From NCBI GenBank assembly GCA_016794945.1, contig JAEUIX010000121.1, forward strand, positions 1 through 7,860: a stretch of DNA of 7,860 nucleotides, written 5' to 3'. Within the stretch, counting starts at the first letter, position 1, and each line of letters starts with the position of its first letter. The translations under genes were made by a program, and so were the position numbers. The stretch comes from Phycisphaerae bacterium. GTDB taxonomy: Bacteria > Planctomycetota > Phycisphaerae > Phycisphaerales > UBA1924. The notes under the pieces are model-generated. The model had not been told where the DNA came from and did no database searches. It saw only the letters and a list, made by a program, of their open reading frames with translations. This document shows positions 1 to 7,062 of the stretch, piece by piece.

Positions 1-34
1 GGCACCGCTGACGCCACGGGGCCGCGGAACGAAA

Positions 35-59
35 CAGCCCCGGGCCGGGCCCGGGGCTG
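35..59 (-). terminator. Probable intrinsic terminator of the OmpA-like lipoprotein gene
   Basis: A perfect inverted repeat has an 11-bp, almost wholly G/C stem (arms 35-45 and 49-59) and a 3-base loop (46-48). Read on the minus strand it lies about 30 bases past the TAA stop of the lipoprotein gene and is followed by TTTCGTT, a short and interrupted T-run. Stem strength and position fit a rho-independent terminator. The weak T-run is the main doubt. Read on the plus strand it has no T-run, so it should not work in that direction. Confidence 0.6.
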
Positions 60-89
60 CGTGTGAGGGGCGGGTTATGAGGGATCGGG

Positions 90-980
90 TTACTTCATGA
101 TGTCCGGCACGGCGCCCTTGCCGGGGCTGGCGGGGGCCGCGGGGGCGGTGCCCGAGGGGCCGGCGGTGGGTGCGGTGGCCTCGAGGCCGCCGAAGGTGCT
201 CTTGACGAGGTAGACCTCGACGCGCCGGTTCTGGGGCGTGTTGCCGTTGGGGTTGTTGGCGACGGCGGGGCGGCTCTCGCCGAAGCCGGCGAACATGACC
301 TTGTGGCGGGCCAGGCCGTTGGCGATGAGCTCGTTGTGCACGCTCAGGGCGCGGAAGGCCGAGAGCTCGTCGTTGTTGATGAAGCGGCGGCCGGGGCGCT
401 GGCTGACGCGCTGGGTGTCGGTGTGGCCGACGACCACGGCGTCGTACTGCGCCGCCGAGGGCGTCTCGAGCAGGATGCGGGCCAGCGACGCGATGGTCGA
501 GCGGGCCTCGCCGCGGAGCGTGAAGTCGCCGGAGTCGAACGTGACGTCGCTGGTGAAGCGGAGCATCCCGCGGGCCGAGTCGTAGGAGAGCAGGCCGGGG
601 TTCTTGGCGGCGAGTTCCTGGAGCGCGGCGTCGGTGGCCGAATCGAGCGGGCCGAAGCCGAGTTGGCCGAATTTGCCGTCGAGCTCGCGCAGGCGGTTGT
701 TGGCCTTGGCGAGCTGGTCGCGGTACTCGTTGACGAGGCGCTGCAGCTCGTCGACGGTCTTGTCGCCGGTGCCGATGCGCCCGCGGATGTCGTTCATGGA
801 GGCTTCGAGGGCGCGGTTCTGGTCGAGCAGCTCCTGGTTGCGTGCCTTGAGCGAGGCGTTGGCCTCGCGGAGCTGGTCGTACGACTCCTGGTTCACGCAG
901 CCGCCCGCCAGCGTGGCGAGGGCGGCCGCGCCCCCGGCGAGCGTCGCGACGGAGATACGGGACATGCGGGAACGGGTCAT
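90..980 (-). CDS. OmpA/MotB-like peptidoglycan-binding lipoprotein
   Basis: The 296-residue product probably ties the outer membrane or envelope to peptidoglycan. It starts with a basic stretch (MTRSRMSR) and a hydrophobic signal segment ending in LAGGC. Cys28 is the likely lipidated residue, although the box has Ala rather than Leu at -3. Residues 32-105 are rich in Leu, Gln, Asn, Glu and Arg in heptad-like order and should form a coiled coil. Residues 135-258 are an OmpA C-terminal domain: GHTD at 185-188, NDELSAFRA at 203-211, GFGESRP at 232-238 and NRRVEV at 251-256. The stretch between GHTD and ELSAFRA resembles MotB more than classical OmpA. A Gly/Ala/Pro/Thr-rich tail (264-296) follows. 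The ATG at 980 is chosen because AGGAG (987-991) stands six bases upstream; Met6 has no such site. A second in-frame TAA lies 15 bases after the stop, inside a 7-bp direct repeat (71-77 and 86-92). The gene is transcribed divergently from its neighbour. The domain is clear, the exact role is not; with no N-terminal membrane helix it is not a stator MotB. Confidence 0.92.
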   Translation of the reverse strand: MTRSRMSRISVATLAGGAAALATLAGGCVNQESYDQLREANASLKARNQELLDQNRALEASMNDIRGRIGTGDKTVDELQRLVNEYRDQLAKANNRLRELDGKFGQLGFGPLDSATDAALQELAAKNPGLLSYDSARGMLRFTSDVTFDSGDFTLRGEARSTIASLARILLETPSAAQYDAVVVGHTDTQRVSQRPGRRFINNDELSAFRALSVHNELIANGLARHKVMFAGFGESRPAVANNPNGNTPQNRRVEVYLVKSTFGGLEATAPTAGPSGTAPAAPASPGKGAVPDIMK

Positions 981-1063
981 GGATGGCTCCTGGAGAGACT
1001 GGCGGGAACGGTGCGGCCGGACGGCGCGCCGCCGCCCCCTGCGAACGGGCCCCTTCGGCCGAG

Positions 1064-1092
1064 AGGATACCCTGCCGGCGCGCGCCGGTCAG
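1064..1092 (-). promoter_or_regulatory. Candidate sigma70-type promoter for the lipoprotein gene, with palindrome in the spacer
   Basis: On the minus strand CTGACC (1087-1092) and TATCCT (1064-1069) are separated by exactly 17 bases. Each matches four of six consensus positions for -35 and -10. Transcription would start near 1057, giving a leader of roughly 75-80 bases before the ATG at 980. The spacer contains a perfect 14-bp palindrome, CCGGCGCGCGCCGG (1075-1088), which could be a repressor site or only a GC-rich coincidence. The assignment rests on pattern matching alone. Confidence 0.35.
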
Positions 1093-1166
1093 CAGGCGGG
1101 AGTATCGACCGCAGGAGACGGCCGCCATGAGCCCGGCGGCGGGGCGCAGCACGGGGCAGCCGACCC

Positions 1167-2573
1167 ATGGCCGAATCGGACTCCATCGTGCGGATCACCG
1201 GGTGGGCGGTGGCCGACGGCGCGGGCTTCGCGGCCCGGCCGGGGGCGGTGCTGGTGCGCACGGGCCGGGGTCAGGACGGGGGGCCGACGCTTTCGCTCCT
1301 GGCCGCGGGCACGCCCCGGGAGGTGGACGACCACCCCGCCCGCGTCGGGGCGGTGACGATCGATCGACCCGGGGCGGTGCTGATCCCCGGGCTGGTCAAC
1401 GCGCACACGCACCTGGACCTGACGCACATCGGGCCGCGCCCGCTGCCGCCGGGCCCGGCGCGGTTCACGGCCTTCGCGGAAGTGGTGCGGCAGGGACGGC
1501 TGACAGACGCGGCGGGGATCGGCGCCTCGGTGCGTCGGGGGGTGGAGTTGTCTCTGGCGGGTGGGACGGTGGCGGTGGGCGACATCGCCGGGGCGGTGGG
1601 GGGGCGGGCCAGCACCCTGGCCGGGGCGGCGCTGGCGGACGCCGCGGGTCCGTGCGGGCTGAGCGGGGTGTCGTACGTGGAGTTCTTTGGCCTGGGGCCG
1701 GCGCGCCGGCGGGCGCTGGACCTGGCGCTGGAGACGCTCGAGTCGCTGAACGACCGGGGTGGGGTGCGGTTCGGGCTGCAGCCGCACGCGCCGTACTCGG
1801 TGGCGGCGGACGTGTACCTGGAGGCGGCGCAGGGCGCGGTGCAGCGCGGCGTGCCGTGGTGCACGCACCTGGCCGAATCTCCCGAGGAGCGGGCGCTGGT
1901 CTCCGAGGGCGGCGGGCCGCTGCGCGAATTCCTGGAACGGATCGGCGTGTGGGACGCGGCATCGGCCGAGGGGTTCGGGCAGGGACGGACGCCGGTGGCG
2001 CACCTGCGGGCGACGCTGACGTGGCTGTCGTCGGCGCTGCGGGCGGCCGAGCGCGGGCTGCCGGCGCCGATGGCCGTTCACGTGAACGACGCCAGCGACG
2101 CGGACATCGCGGTCCTGGCGGGTTGCAACGCCTGCGTGGCGTACTGCCCGCGCAGCAGCGCGTACTTCGGCGTGCACGAGACCTTCGGTCCGCACCGCTA
2201 CCGCGACATGCTCGGCGCAGGGATCAACGTGTGCCTGGGCACCGATTCGATCGTGAACCTGCCGGCCGAAGCGGCCGGTCCTGAAGGCGGCGGGATGAGC
2301 GTGCTCGACGAGGTTCGATTGCTGCGCCGGCGCGACGGGACCGATACACGCACGCTGCTGGCGATGGCGACGGTCAACGGCGCTGCGGCGCTGGGCCTGG
2401 AGACCACGGCGTTCCTGTTCGGCAGCGTGCCGGGGCTGACGCGCCCGGTGGTGGGGGGACGTCCGATTGCCGGCGTGGTGGCGGCGCCGGCGGCGGCGGA
2501 CGCAACCGATGCGTTCGAGGCGGTGGCGCTGGGTCGCGGCCGGGCGGAGCTCCTGGCCGCGGGCGCGATCTGA
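1167..2573 (+). CDS. ATZ/TRZ-type metal-dependent amidohydrolase (nucleoside or aminohydrolase deaminase family)
   Basis: This is a 468-residue cytosolic enzyme of the amidohydrolase superfamily, subgroup of chlorohydrolases, guanine deaminase, MTA/SAH deaminase (MtaD) and aminodeoxyfutalosine deaminase. The full metal and catalytic set is visible: His80-x-His82 (NAHTHLD), His207 (QPHAPYS), His234 and Glu237 (CTHLAES), His305 (VHVND) and Asp360 (GTDS). By family analogy His80, His82, His234 and Asp360 bind the metal, while Glu237 and His305 act in proton transfer. The N-terminus (IVRITGWAVADG) and the C-terminal strands (PIAGVVAAPA) fit the usual beta-sandwich halves, so the protein looks complete. 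The ATG at 1167 is the first possible start: the frame has a TGA at 1128-1130 and no GTG or TTG in between. Its ribosome site is weak (GGGGC, 1153-1157). HAPYS and HLAES resemble nucleoside deaminases, so aminodeoxyfutalosine deaminase of menaquinone synthesis is a reasonable but unproven guess. Family confidence is high, substrate confidence low. Confidence 0.9.
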   Translation: MAESDSIVRITGWAVADGAGFAARPGAVLVRTGRGQDGGPTLSLLAAGTPREVDDHPARVGAVTIDRPGAVLIPGLVNAHTHLDLTHIGPRPLPPGPARFTAFAEVVRQGRLTDAAGIGASVRRGVELSLAGGTVAVGDIAGAVGGRASTLAGAALADAAGPCGLSGVSYVEFFGLGPARRRALDLALETLESLNDRGGVRFGLQPHAPYSVAADVYLEAAQGAVQRGVPWCTHLAESPEERALVSEGGGPLREFLERIGVWDAASAEGFGQGRTPVAHLRATLTWLSSALRAAERGLPAPMAVHVNDASDADIAVLAGCNACVAYCPRSSAYFGVHETFGPHRYRDMLGAGINVCLGTDSIVNLPAEAAGPEGGGMSVLDEVRLLRRRDGTDTRTLLAMATVNGAAALGLETTAFLFGSVPGLTRPVVGGRPIAGVVAAPAAADATDAFEAVALGRGRAELLAAGAI

Positions 2574-2590
2574 CGGGCGATCTGGATTCA

Positions 2591-2605
2591 ACGCTCTGAG
2601 AGCGT
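2591..2605. repeat. Short perfect inverted repeat between the amidohydrolase gene and resB
   Basis: ACGCTCT and AGAGCGT flank a single G, making a 15-base perfect palindrome 17 bases past the amidohydrolase stop. As RNA it would fold with 6 pairs and a 3-base loop. No T-run follows, so it is a poor intrinsic terminator. An operator or an mRNA-processing hairpin is possible. The structure is seen; any function is inferred. Confidence 0.35.
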
Positions 2606-2628
2606 GTGAACACCCCGAAATCGGCGGT

Positions 2629-2646
2629 CGGAGAGGGAAGTCTCCG
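2629..2646 (+). repeat. Second small hairpin upstream of resB
   Basis: CGGAGA (2629-2634) pairs perfectly with TCTCCG (2641-2646) around a 6-base loop. It lies in the 146-bp gap before the chosen resB start and could shape the resB leader. No T-run follows. Apart from this and the palindrome at 2591-2605, I see no convincing promoter in the gap, so resB may be read through from the amidohydrolase gene. Confidence 0.3.
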
Positions 2647-2719
2647 TCCCCGGCGCGTACCGTTGCGCCAAGGCCAGCAGCGCGGGATCGTGGACGCGTT
2701 CGCCGCGGCTGGGAGCGAC

Positions 2720-5329
2720 ATGAGCGCCAAGTGGATCCGGTCCAAGCAGTGGGAACGCCAGCACCTGACGGGCTGGCTGACCCCTGTGCGCTGGGTGCTG
2801 CACGCGTTCTCAACGATCAGGATGGCGGTGACCCTGCTGCTGCTGGTGGTGCTGTACGGGATCGCGGCGAGCGTGCCGATCGGGCTGCTGGCGTTGATCC
2901 CCACGTACGCGGTGTACGGGGCGAGCCTGGTGCTGGCGCTGGTGCTGGTGGCGTGGCTTCCGACGTGGCAGTTGACGCGGCTGGTGCGGTCGGACGGGGC
3001 GGGTCGGTTCGTGGCGTGGTTCGTGGGGCTCGTGGTGCTTGGGGTGGCGGCGGTGTGGTTGTGGGCGGTGCTGGCCTGGCCGCACCTGAGGTACGACGAG
3101 GGAACGCGGACGGGACTGCGGCTGTTCGCCGGGTTCGTCGAGAAGTACGAGGCTACGACGCTGCGTCGGCTTCCCGGCATGGAGATGAGCGAACTGGAGT
3201 TCTACGCCTGGTGGCCGTTGAGCCTGGTGCTGACGCTGTTCGTGGTGAACCTGGCGGTGGCGACGGTGCGGCGGATCGAGTTCATCTTCCCGAACCTCGG
3301 CGTGCTGAGCGTGCACAGCGGGATCATCCTGATCGGGCTGGGCAGCGCGTACTACGGCACGCTGAAGCTGGAGGGCGACGTGCTGCTGAGCGCCGGTCCG
3401 CCCGACGCCTCGGGCACGCGGCTCACGCCCGGGCCATGGGAGACCGGGTTCTTCGACAACACGCGCGTGGTGCTGCGCGTGCGCCAGCGGGGCGATTTCT
3501 GGGAGCAGCGGCCGCTGCGGGGTCTGCCCCGGTACAACGCGTACAACGTGAACGCCGCGGGCCAGGCTCAGGGAGTCCCGGTCGAGGATCAGGGCCCGCT
3601 GGACATCGCGGCGCCGGCCGGTGCGCGGCCGCCGGGGCAGGGGCCGCTGGTGGATGAGGATGTGCGGTTCCGGGTGGTGGGGTACGCGCCGTACGCGGAG
3701 CTGCGGCCGGCGTGGCGCGAGTTGACGGAGGCCGAGCGGGCCCAGGCGCGGGCGCTGCCGGGCTACGCGCCGACGCCGCTGCGCCGGCTGGAAGTGGTGC
3801 TCAATCTGCCCGATCCCAAGACCGGAGCGGACACGGTCCGAACGGTGCCGATCGACCTGGCGCCGGGCCTGCCGACGGACCGGCTGGCGTCGCTGTTCGA
3901 GCGGTCGGTGAACATCGAGTACACGCTGGGAATGCCCGAGACGCGCTGGCAGGAGTTGACGCAGGCGCTGCCGCAGGGCGTGCAGCACGGGCTGGTCGTC
4001 GCGCTGGGGGCCTCGCCCAAGGCGCGGCTGTTCGGCGTGCAGCAGGGCGACACGTTCACCGTCGGCGAGGGAGACGACGCCTGGACGCTGACGGTTCGGT
4101 CGATCCGGCCCGAGCCGTCGCTGCCGCTGGTGTCGCGCGGCTACCAGGGTGCGACCAGCAGCGAGTTGATCGTGCGCGTGGTGCCGCCGAAGTCGGCCGG
4201 GCCGGGAGCCCGACCGTTCGAACGGTTCGTCTACCACCGCTTCCCGGAGTTGACGCAGGATCTGGTCGACCCCGCCGAGGCCGGCGGACAGCCCACGCGC
4301 CGCCCCGCCGACGCGGCGATCACGCTGTCGTACATCGACGCGACCGCGCTGCAGGTGTACGTGGACGAGCCGACCCCCGGCGGGCCGGCGCGGGCGATCG
4401 TCCGATTCCCGGGACGGCCGCCGCAGGTGGTCGCGTCGCTGGGAGTGGGCACGCCGGTCGAACTGCTCCCCCGCGTGTCCGTGCGGCTGGCCCGTCGATT
4501 CGATGACGCGAGGCAGACGCTGGTGCCGGCGCTCGGGGAGGAGTCCCGCCAGGAGCGCAACGCGCTGGGCACGCACCGTCGCGCGGCGGTGGCGGTAGAG
4601 GTGAGCCTGGCGTCGGGGGCGTGGAAGGACGTGGTGTGGGTGCCGTTCACGCAGTACCGCAGCGACCGGCAGGACGGGCGGGCCGAGGGCGTTCCGGTGG
4701 TGCTGCCGGACGGTCGGAGCGTGGAGATTGTGTTCGGTCGGCTGTGGAACCCGCTCCCGGGGCTGGCGCTGCGGCTGGTGGACTTCGAGATGATCCCCTA
4801 CCCGCACAGCACGCAGCCGCGGGACTTCCGGTCGGACCTGGAGATCGTGCGGGCCTCGGGCACGCCGGAGCAGGTGTCCGAGACGGCGTACACGAGCCTG
4901 AACGATCCGCTGAAGGTGGCGGCGTTCGTGTGGTCGGGGCGATCGTCGTGGCCGACGAACGCGCTGGGTTGGTTCTTCAGCAGGCTGGGGCCGGCGCAGT
5001 TCAAGTTCAGCCAGGCGGGGTGGGACGCGCGGGGGTGGGAGGAGTCTCGCGCGGCGGTTCAGGCCGGCACGCTGCAGCGGCCGTTCGCGCGGTTCACGAT
5101 CCTGGGGGTGGGGAACAACCCGGGGATCTACGTGATCGCGCTGGGGGCGGTGCTGATGGCCGTGGGCATTCCGTGGGCGTTCTATCTCAAGCCGTGGCTC
5201 ATCCGCCGGCAGAAGCGGCGTATCCAGGATCAAGTGGCGGCCGGTACGTACGCAGCGCCGGGGCGTCCCGCTCCGGCGACGCGGGCGCCGGCGCCGGAAC
5301 CGATCGGCATCGGCACGGAGGCACCATGA
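2720..5329 (+). CDS. resB: ResB/CcsB-like cytochrome c biogenesis membrane protein
   Basis: This is one half of the System II heme-handling and cytochrome c synthase complex; it works with CcsA to deliver heme to apocytochrome c outside the cytoplasmic membrane. From the ATG at 2720 it has 869 residues. Predicted helices lie near 35-54, 64-83, 97-120, 164-183, 193-212 and 803-823. His199 in the fifth helix (VHSGIILIGLG) matches the conserved ResB His of the helix before the large extracytoplasmic domain. That domain spans about 213-800 and includes the ResB-typical QPRDFRSDL (699-707). GNNPG (798-802) precedes the last helix. A Pro/Ala tail ends the protein. It is far longer than Bacillus ResB (about 540 residues) and contains no cysteine. 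The ATG at 2720 is preferred because GGGAG (2711-2715) precedes it and the membrane-leading sequence begins there. An in-frame GTG at 2606 would add 38 unconvincing residues and has no ribosome site. The stop overlaps the ccsA start (ATGA). Confidence 0.88.
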   Translation: MSAKWIRSKQWERQHLTGWLTPVRWVLHAFSTIRMAVTLLLLVVLYGIAASVPIGLLALIPTYAVYGASLVLALVLVAWLPTWQLTRLVRSDGAGRFVAWFVGLVVLGVAAVWLWAVLAWPHLRYDEGTRTGLRLFAGFVEKYEATTLRRLPGMEMSELEFYAWWPLSLVLTLFVVNLAVATVRRIEFIFPNLGVLSVHSGIILIGLGSAYYGTLKLEGDVLLSAGPPDASGTRLTPGPWETGFFDNTRVVLRVRQRGDFWEQRPLRGLPRYNAYNVNAAGQAQGVPVEDQGPLDIAAPAGARPPGQGPLVDEDVRFRVVGYAPYAELRPAWRELTEAERAQARALPGYAPTPLRRLEVVLNLPDPKTGADTVRTVPIDLAPGLPTDRLASLFERSVNIEYTLGMPETRWQELTQALPQGVQHGLVVALGASPKARLFGVQQGDTFTVGEGDDAWTLTVRSIRPEPSLPLVSRGYQGATSSELIVRVVPPKSAGPGARPFERFVYHRFPELTQDLVDPAEAGGQPTRRPADAAITLSYIDATALQVYVDEPTPGGPARAIVRFPGRPPQVVASLGVGTPVELLPRVSVRLARRFDDARQTLVPALGEESRQERNALGTHRRAAVAVEVSLASGAWKDVVWVPFTQYRSDRQDGRAEGVPVVLPDGRSVEIVFGRLWNPLPGLALRLVDFEMIPYPHSTQPRDFRSDLEIVRASGTPEQVSETAYTSLNDPLKVAAFVWSGRSSWPTNALGWFFSRLGPAQFKFSQAGWDARGWEESRAAVQAGTLQRPFARFTILGVGNNPGIYVIALGAVLMAVGIPWAFYLKPWLIRRQKRRIQDQVAAGTYAAPGRPAPATRAPAPEPIGIGTEAP

Positions 5330-7062
5330 AGACGCTCGTTCGCGTGCTGGGAGTGATCGCGCTGGCGGCAGTTTCGCTGAGCGGGGCGCGAGCCGTCGCG
5401 CAGCCGGCGGGCAACGAGCACCCGCAGACGGCGATGCTCTCGTCCGAGGGCAAGAGCAACCCGTTCGGCGCCCCGGCCACGAGCCCGGCGATGACCATCG
5501 ACGCCAAGCGCGACTTCGCGGCGAAGGTGGACCTGTCGCCGCTGCGCGACCTGGGCGTGTACCACAACGGGCGGATCAAGATCCTCGACACGCTGGCCCG
5601 AGAGACGGTGAGCACCATCGCCAACCGCAAGGACTACTACGACATCCGCCCCGACCCGGAGAACCCGGACAAGGCGACGCGGGTGAAGTACGACCCGCTG
5701 TTCACGTTCCTGGACCTGGTCATCGACCCGGCGTACTACCACGACAAGCCGCTGCTGGGGGTGAACTACCTCCCGCTTCGTGAGGAGCTGATCTCTCGCG
5801 AGTACACGACGCGCGAGCAGGTGGAGTACTGGAAGCGCGTGGCCAGGGTGTCGCCGCGGATCATCGAGCGGCACATCCAGGCGGTGGCGGGTGGGCAGAA
5901 CCTGGCCGAGCCGTTCCGCAAGGCGCTGTCGGATCTGAACGAGGCCATGGGGCTGTACCTGGGCAGCGCGGGCAACCTCATGATGGCGGCCAGCGATGCG
6001 CCCGACAAGCCGTGGGCGCACCTGTCGACGCTGCCGGCGGACCATCCCGTGTCGAAGGCGGCGGCGAAGCTGGGGGTCGCGTGGCGTGCCGGAGATGCCG
6101 ACGGCGTGAACGGCGCGGTGCGCACGCTGGCCGAGGAGTTGCCGAAGATCAACGGCGCGATGTACCCGACGACCCGCCGCACGCTCGAGCGGGTGTACAA
6201 CGCGTCGAACGCGTTCGAGTGGGGCATGTGGCTGTACGCCGCGTCGCTCGTGAGCCTGCTGCTGGCGTTCGGAACGGGGCGGCGCTGGCTGCGGGCCGCG
6301 GGCGTGGGGCTGCTCAGCGCGGCGGTGGCGATGCACCTGCTGGGCTTCGGCCTGCGGTGCATCATCGCCGAGCGGTACAGCATCCAGAACCAGTTCGAAT
6401 CGATGACGGGCGTGAGCCTGTTCGCGGCGATCGTGGGCATCGTGTTGGCGCTGGGGCGGCGGCAACTGATCTTCGCGACGGCGGCGGCGGGGGTGGGCTT
6501 CCTGATTCTGGTGACGGCGACGCAGACGGGCATCCCGGGGTCGACCATTCAGCGCGAGGCGGCGATCCTGAACACCAGCGTGCTGCTGAAGTACCACGTG
6601 ACGATCGTGCTGTTCTCCTACGGGCTGATCTCGCTGGGCTTCATCACCAGCCTGTTCTATCTGTTCGCCCACTACTTCAGGCAGAGCGGTGCGCCGGAGG
6701 CGCTGGCGGGCCAGGCGCTGGGCGTCGGCTCGCCGGCGGGCGGCAAGGCCCGAGTGCTGGCGGATCTGGACCGGGCACAGATGACGATCCTGCAGCTGGC
6801 GTTCTGGACGCTGGGCGTGGGGATCCTGCTGGGCGCGTGGTGGGCCGACCACTCGTGGGGCCGCTGGTGGGCCTTTGACCCGAAGGAGCTGTGGGCGCTG
6901 GTGACGTGGATCGTCTACCTGATCGTGATCCACGTGCGCCTGGCCGGCATCAAGGACCGGGGGTTGACCACCGCGTGGCTGAGCATCGTCGGCTTCTTCA
7001 CGATGCTCTGGTGCTACTTCGGCGTGAACCTGCTGCTGCCGGGCCTGCACGCATATGCCTGA
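5326..7062 (+). CDS. ccsA: CcsA/ResC-type cytochrome c biogenesis protein (heme-handling WWD protein) with N-terminal extracytoplasmic domain
   Basis: This 578-residue partner of ResB exports heme and presents it for attachment to apocytochrome c. A Sec-type signal peptide (1 to about 26, cut near AVA-QP) leads into an extracytoplasmic region of roughly 270 residues. That region begins with GVYHNGRIKILDTLARE, a form known at the N-terminus of CcsA-like proteins from several phyla. The CcsA core runs from about 299 to the end with some eight helices. Expected ligand histidines are present: His337 (AMHLLGFGLR), His424 (KYHVTIVLFSYG), His536 (VIHVRL) and His575 (LLPGLHAYA). The WWD signature at 511-523 reads WGRWWAFDPKELW, so the Trp normally before Asp is Phe517. 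Only Cys345 and Cys563 occur, both in or near the membrane. GGAGG at 5317-5321 lies four bases before the ATG, which overlaps the resB stop by four bases, implying coupled translation. The open frame extends upstream to 4621, but that part is out-of-frame resB. Confidence 0.93.
   Translation: MKTLVRVLGVIALAAVSLSGARAVAQPAGNEHPQTAMLSSEGKSNPFGAPATSPAMTIDAKRDFAAKVDLSPLRDLGVYHNGRIKILDTLARETVSTIANRKDYYDIRPDPENPDKATRVKYDPLFTFLDLVIDPAYYHDKPLLGVNYLPLREELISREYTTREQVEYWKRVARVSPRIIERHIQAVAGGQNLAEPFRKALSDLNEAMGLYLGSAGNLMMAASDAPDKPWAHLSTLPADHPVSKAAAKLGVAWRAGDADGVNGAVRTLAEELPKINGAMYPTTRRTLERVYNASNAFEWGMWLYAASLVSLLLAFGTGRRWLRAAGVGLLSAAVAMHLLGFGLRCIIAERYSIQNQFESMTGVSLFAAIVGIVLALGRRQLIFATAAAGVGFLILVTATQTGIPGSTIQREAAILNTSVLLKYHVTIVLFSYGLISLGFITSLFYLFAHYFRQSGAPEALAGQALGVGSPAGGKARVLADLDRAQMTILQLAFWTLGVGILLGAWWADHSWGRWWAFDPKELWALVTWIVYLIVIHVRLAGIKDRGLTTAWLSIVGFFTMLWCYFGVNLLLPGLHAYA

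Noticed and set aside
303..1130. A 275-residue plus-strand open frame opposite the lipoprotein gene
   Set aside because: It is a Gly/Ala/Val/Arg-rich shadow. The minus-strand gene has a ribosome site, lipobox, coiled coil and OmpA domain.
983..2284. A 433-residue plus-strand open frame running through the lipoprotein upstream region and the amidohydrolase gene
   Set aside because: The translation is Gly/Arg/Ala repeats without a domain. Only its internal ATG at 1127 with a ribosome site is of interest, and that is reported separately.
1089..2813. A 574-residue minus-strand open frame opposite the amidohydrolase gene
   Set aside because: The product is rich in Arg, Pro, His and Gln with no recognisable domain, and it mirrors a gene with a complete active site. 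Long antisense frames are expected where third codon positions are nearly all G or C.
2810..5233. An 807-residue minus-strand open frame opposite resB
   Set aside because: Its Arg/His/Gln/Pro-heavy composition, with no membrane segment or motif, is typical of an antisense shadow. The plus-strand ResB features are clear.
4621..5325. Upstream extension of the ccsA reading frame into resB
   Set aside because: The extension is low-complexity Gly/Ala/Arg sequence out of frame with resB. A clean ribosome site, ATG and signal peptide mark the true start at 5326.
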